NCBI GenBank assembly: GCA_009840595.1
Contig: VXNK01000001.1
Coordinates: 1 to 64,000 of the forward strand
DNA: 64,000 bases
DNA from: Rhodospirillaceae bacterium
GTDB taxonomy: Bacteria > Pseudomonadota > Alphaproteobacteria > Bin65
Reading direction: 5' to 3'
In this document: positions 60,699 to 64,000 of the stretch, piece by piece
Position numbering within the stretch: position 1 is the first letter of the stretch
Layout of the letters: each line of letters starts with the position of its first letter
Translations under genes and position numbers: made by a program
The notes under the pieces: generated by a model
The model's database searches: none
Seen by the model: only the letters and a program-made list of their open reading frames with translations
What the model was told of the DNA's origin: nothing

Positions 60699-61630
60699 GC
60701 GGGATGCAGACCCGCGCCGAACGGAACGCCATGCCGGGCGCGGTCCGGGCCATCCTGCCCGACGGCCGCCGCCGGCATTTCCAGCACGGCCCGATCGACC
60801 TGGTGCTCGACGCCTTCGGCCCGGCCGGCGAGGTCGCGGCGTTCCACGAGCAGGCCTGGGCGCGCTTTCGCACCGTGCTCGGCGAACTGGTCGGCGAGCT
60901 GGCCGCGCTGCGCACCGATGTCGGTGCCATGCCGGCGGTGAGGGGCAGCACGGCGCGGCGGATGGCGGCGGCCTGCGCGCCGCATCGAGGTGCCTTCGTC
61001 ACGCCGATGGCGGCCGTCGCCGGCGCGGTTGCAGACGAGGTGTTGGCGGCAGGGCTCGCCGGCCGAGACCTGTCCCGCGCCTATGTCAACAATGGTGGCG
61101 ATATCGCACTCCATCTGGCGTCGGGCGAACGGTTCCGCACCGGCATGGTCGCGCTGGGCGACATGCCGGAAGCCACCGGTGTCGCCGGAATCCGGAGCGA
61201 AGACGGGATCGGCGGGGTCGCGACCAGCGGCTGGCGCGGCCGCAGCCTGTCGCTCGGTATCGCCGATTCGGTGACGGTCCTCGCAGAAACCGCCGCGGCG
61301 GCGGATGTCGCGGCGACGCTGATCGCCAACGCGGTCGATGTCGGCAGTCCCGCCGTCGCCCGGACGCCGGCGCGCGACCTGGACCCGGACAGCGACCTGG
61401 GCGACCGGCCGGTGACCGTCGGGGTCGGCGCCCTGACGACGGCCGAGATCGAGACGGCGCTGGCAGCCGGCCGGGCGGCCGCGCAGGCGATGATCGGCCG
61501 CCGCCTCATCGCAGGGGCGGCCCTGGTCCTGTGCGGCCGAAACGCAGTTGCCGGGGGCGCGACTCTGCCCGCTATCGCGGACGGTGGCCCTGTGGTTTAC
61601 AGGCGCGAGGACAGGGCCAGAGCCGCATGA
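60695..61630 (+). CDS. UPF0280-family protein (ApbE/RnfF-like)
   Basis: A 311-residue UPF0280 member. VNNGGDIALHLASG and GVATSGWRGRSLSLGIADS resemble the flavin-transferase ApbE core. ATGA overlap with the reductase gene. This pair occurs together often, which suggests the UPF0280 protein acts as a partner or maturation factor. The biochemical role is not settled. Confidence 0.82.
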   Translation: MSGMQTRAERNAMPGAVRAILPDGRRRHFQHGPIDLVLDAFGPAGEVAAFHEQAWARFRTVLGELVGELAALRTDVGAMPAVRGSTARRMAAACAPHRGAFVTPMAAVAGAVADEVLAAGLAGRDLSRAYVNNGGDIALHLASGERFRTGMVALGDMPEATGVAGIRSEDGIGGVATSGWRGRSLSLGIADSVTVLAETAAAADVAATLIANAVDVGSPAVARTPARDLDPDSDLGDRPVTVGVGALTTAEIETALAAGRAAAQAMIGRRLIAGAALVLCGRNAVAGGATLPAIADGGPVVYRREDRARAA

Positions 61631-61712
61631 ACGAATTCATCACCCTGCACGGAACGAATACGGCGGCCGGAAATCCGGCGCGGCCCGCCTTCGGCAACGG
61701 AAACGCCGGAAG

Positions 61713-62759
61713 ATGAACGGCTTCGTGCGCAATGCCTGGTACCCGATCGCCTGGCTGGACGAGCTGGACGGCGGTCCCCTGGGCCGGCGGCTGCTCGGCG
61801 AGCCGGTCATGGTCTTTCGCGCCGGCGACGGCTCCGTGGCGGCGCTGGAAGACCGCTGTGCGCACAAGTTCCTGCCCCTGTCGAAGGGCCGGGTGCGGGG
61901 CGACTGCATCGAGTGCGGCTATCACGGCCTGCAATTCGACGCGACCGGCGCCTGCCGGAAGATTCCGGGCCAGAAGCTCATCCCGGGCAACATCCGGGTG
62001 CGGTCCTATCCGGTCGCCGAGCGGCTCGGCCTGGTCTGGGTCTGGACCGGCGAGGCCGAGCAGGCCGACGAGGCGCTGCTGTTCGATCTGCCGCCCTACC
62101 GGAATCCGGCCTGGGGCGTCAATCACGGCCCCTATACCCACGTCGCGGCGCACTATCAGCAGCTGACCGACAACCTGCTCGATCCGGCGCATGTGAGCTT
62201 CGTGCATCCGTCGTCGCTCGGCAGCGCCGAGATGGAGGACATTCCGGTCGAGACAAAGCAAGTCGGCGACATCGTCGAAGTCAACCGCTGGACCCTCGAC
62301 CGGCCGCCCGTTCCGATCTTCGAGCAGTTCATGAAGATCGATGGCCATGTCGATCGCTGGCAATATTATTTTTTCTATCCTCCGGCGATCAATGTCGTCG
62401 ATTTCGGGATCGGCCCGGTCGGCATGGGCCATTCGGACAGGGACCGGGAACGGGGCACGCGCATCTTCTCCTGCCACTATCTCGCCCCGGAGACCGAAAG
62501 CAGCACCCACTATTTCTGGATGCAGGTGCGCAACTTCGAGCCGGAAAACAGGTCGGTGTCCGAACGCATGACCGAACAGTTCGTCATGGCGTTCGAGGAA
62601 GACCGGGACATTCTCGAGGCGGTGCAGCGTTCGCAGGACGAGGCCGCGGTCAAGCCGACGGTCCGGCTGGCGATCGACAACGGCCCGAACCGCAGCCGGC
62701 GCATCGTCGACAAGATGCTCCGGGCGGAACAGGCCGCGGCCGTGGAGGCCGCGGAATAA
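61713..62759 (+). CDS. Rieske non-haem iron oxygenase (vanillate-demethylase-like)
   Basis: A 348-residue oxygenase. Rieske [2Fe-2S] ligands are Cys49-x-His51 and Cys68-x2-His71. The mononuclear iron site is DNLLDPAHVSFVH (His160, His165). The C-terminal domain is of the VanA/LigXa type. No reductase gene follows in the window, so its electron donor must be encoded elsewhere. Its place beside the reductase suggests ring oxygenation or O/N-demethylation in the same pathway. Confidence 0.9.
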   Translation: MNGFVRNAWYPIAWLDELDGGPLGRRLLGEPVMVFRAGDGSVAALEDRCAHKFLPLSKGRVRGDCIECGYHGLQFDATGACRKIPGQKLIPGNIRVRSYPVAERLGLVWVWTGEAEQADEALLFDLPPYRNPAWGVNHGPYTHVAAHYQQLTDNLLDPAHVSFVHPSSLGSAEMEDIPVETKQVGDIVEVNRWTLDRPPVPIFEQFMKIDGHVDRWQYYFFYPPAINVVDFGIGPVGMGHSDRDRERGTRIFSCHYLAPETESSTHYFWMQVRNFEPENRSVSERMTEQFVMAFEEDRDILEAVQRSQDEAAVKPTVRLAIDNGPNRSRRIVDKMLRAEQAAAVEAAE

Positions 62760-62839
62760 CGTGATGTAGATGACGCACCGGAGCGGCCGCCGGCCTGCCG
62801 GCGATATTTCCGGGGCGTCGAACCAGGGAGGAAATCCTC

Positions 62840-64000
62840 ATGAAAGTGAAATACGTTCTGACGGCAGGCGTCGCCCTCGGCGTCCTTTCCGGCGCTCTTG
62901 CGTCAAGCGCGCCGGCGCTGGCGGCCGACGAGATCAAGATCGGCGACATCAACAGCTACACGCGGCTGCCGGCGCATACGGTCCCGTACCGGCGCGGGGC
63001 GATACTTGCGATCGAGGAGATCAACAAGGCCGGCGGCGTGCTCGGCAAGAAGCTGGTCTTCGTCTCGCGCGACGACCAGGGCAAGCCGGGCGAGGCCGTC
63101 AAGGTCGCCGAGGAGCTGCGCTCGCGGGACAAGGTGGCGCTGGTTTCCGGCTCGCTGTTCTCGCATATCGGCCTGGCGCTGGCTTCCTGGGCCAAGCAGC
63201 GCAAGACGCTCTATCTGGCGGCCGAGCCGCTGGCCGACGCGCTGGTCTGGGCCAAGGGCAACAACTACACCTTCCGCCTGCGCCCCTCGACCTACATGCA
63301 GGCGGCGATGCTGGCGGCCGAGGCCGCCAAGCGCAAGGACGCGAAGCGCTGGGCGACCATCGCGCCGAACTACGCCTACGGCAAGGACGCCGTGGCGGCG
63401 TTCCAGAAGGTGCTGAAGAAGCTCCGCCCGGACGTGACCTTCGTCGGCTCGCAATGGCCGGGCCTGTTCAAGATCGACGCCGGCGCCGAGGTCCAGGCGC
63501 TCGCCGCCATGAAGCCGGACGCGATCTACAACGTCACCTTCGGTTCCGACCTTGCCAAGTTCGTCCGCGAAGGCCGCACGCGCGGCCTGTTCAAGGGCAA
63601 GCTGATCGTCGGGCTGCTGACCGGGGAGCCGGAGTACATCGATCCGCTCAAGGACGAAGCGCCGGTCGGCTGGCTGGTCACCGGCTATCCGTGGCAGGAT
63701 ATCGATACCCCGGCGCACAAGAAGTTCCTCGCCGCCTACCAGGCGCGCTGGAACGACTATCCGCGCATCGGTTCGATCGTCGGCTACAACACCATGCTGG
63801 CGATCCAGGCCATGCTGAAGAAGGCCGGTTCGACCGATACCGACAAGATGGTCGCCGCCATGAAGGGCCTCAGCTTCGACGCCCCGACCGGGCCGATCAC
63901 CTTCCGCGCCGTGGATCACCAGTCGACCATGGGCGCCTATGTCGGCTGGACGGTGCTCAAGGACGGCAAGGGCACCATGGAGCGCTGGCAGTATCTCGAC
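62840..64000 (+). CDS. ABC transporter substrate-binding protein, branched-chain amino acid type (3' truncated by window)
   Basis: An open frame of 387 codons running off the window. Signal peptide KVKYVLTAGVALGVLSGALA, cleavage near ALA-AD. The LivJ/periplasmic binding type 1 fold is seen in IKIGDINSYTRLPAHTVPYR, LAIEEINKAGGVLGKKLVFV, DDQGKPGEAVK and YNTMLAIQAM. AGGGAGGAAA precedes the ATG. It likely imports the substrate of the upstream heterocycle operon, with permease genes probably beyond the end. Confidence 0.93.
   Translation, partial: MKVKYVLTAGVALGVLSGALASSAPALAADEIKIGDINSYTRLPAHTVPYRRGAILAIEEINKAGGVLGKKLVFVSRDDQGKPGEAVKVAEELRSRDKVALVSGSLFSHIGLALASWAKQRKTLYLAAEPLADALVWAKGNNYTFRLRPSTYMQAAMLAAEAAKRKDAKRWATIAPNYAYGKDAVAAFQKVLKKLRPDVTFVGSQWPGLFKIDAGAEVQALAAMKPDAIYNVTFGSDLAKFVREGRTRGLFKGKLIVGLLTGEPEYIDPLKDEAPVGWLVTGYPWQDIDTPAHKKFLAAYQARWNDYPRIGSIVGYNTMLAIQAMLKKAGSTDTDKMVAAMKGLSFDAPTGPITFRAVDHQSTMGAYVGWTVLKDGKGTMERWQYLD

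Noticed and set aside
1-64000. CRISPR arrays, insertion-sequence transposases, phage genes and rRNA
   Set aside because: No regularly spaced repeats, transposase frames, phage proteins or rRNA segments were seen.

Overview
The window is GC-rich chromosomal DNA from an alphaproteobacterium. The GyrA C-terminal half carries the insertion style of that class. Codon use is strongly G/C-ending, signal peptides and several TAT (twin-arginine) leaders are proteobacterial, and the combination of Sox, flavocytochrome c and sHdr sulfur-oxidation genes fits a sulfur-oxidising or mixotrophic alphaproteobacterium. Genus cannot be fixed from the sequence alone.

Layout. 1-4321: housekeeping genes (3' end of gyrA, coaD, an M48 lipoprotein protease, an SDR dehydrogenase). 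4587-12684: an accessory catabolic block with a dimethylglycine-dehydrogenase-like flavoprotein, an M19-type dipeptidase, a 572-residue protein of unknown function, a DUF3726 protein, an Ldh-family dehydrogenase and a SABATH-like carboxyl methyltransferase. 12762-24524: a sulfide/thiosulfate oxidation region with an ArsR-type persulfide sensor, fccAB, DsrE-like/DUF336/soxS on the minus strand, soxXYZAB, ccdA (soxV) and two tandem SoxW-like thioredoxins. SoxCD is absent, so Sox should leave sulfane sulfur on SoxY. 25280-40726: tusA and a complete sHdr-LbpA locus, with yeeE, a dedicated lipoate assembly set (lipS1, lipT, lipS2, sLpl), dsrE, hdrC1-B1-A-hyp-C2-B2 and lbpA. It also holds three poorly explained passengers: an HDAC-family hydrolase, a glutamine-amidotransferase-like protein without its catalytic Cys, and a 157-residue protein. 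Together these genes would take sulfide and thiosulfate sulfur from the periplasm, import it, pass it along TusA/DsrE and oxidise it on the sHdr complex with a lipoylated carrier.

40736-51963: a mixed accessory region with a DUF4143 ATPase, a second dimethylglycine-dehydrogenase-like gene, an AT-rich island with a possible nucleotidyltransferase, a luciferase-like monooxygenase, and an amidohydrolase/GltS-like transporter/CobW GTPase set facing a LysR regulator. 52320-54631: tRNA-Lys(TTT), an acyl-CoA synthetase and an unpaired HigA-type antitoxin. 55061-64000: a probable N-heteroaromatic catabolic operon with a MarR regulator, a molybdenum hydroxylase, a 6-hydroxynicotinate-reductase-like protein, a UPF0280 protein, a Rieske oxygenase and an ABC substrate-binding protein that runs off the end.

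The most notable regulatory observation is a set of ATTC-N8-GAAT-type palindromes sitting in the promoters of the lip/sHdr cluster, soxX, the SoxW-like pair and (degenerate) the arsR gene itself. They suggest that one persulfide-sensing repressor controls the whole sulfur programme. Dispersed palindromic repeats occur at 24538, 33305, 52523 and 54759.
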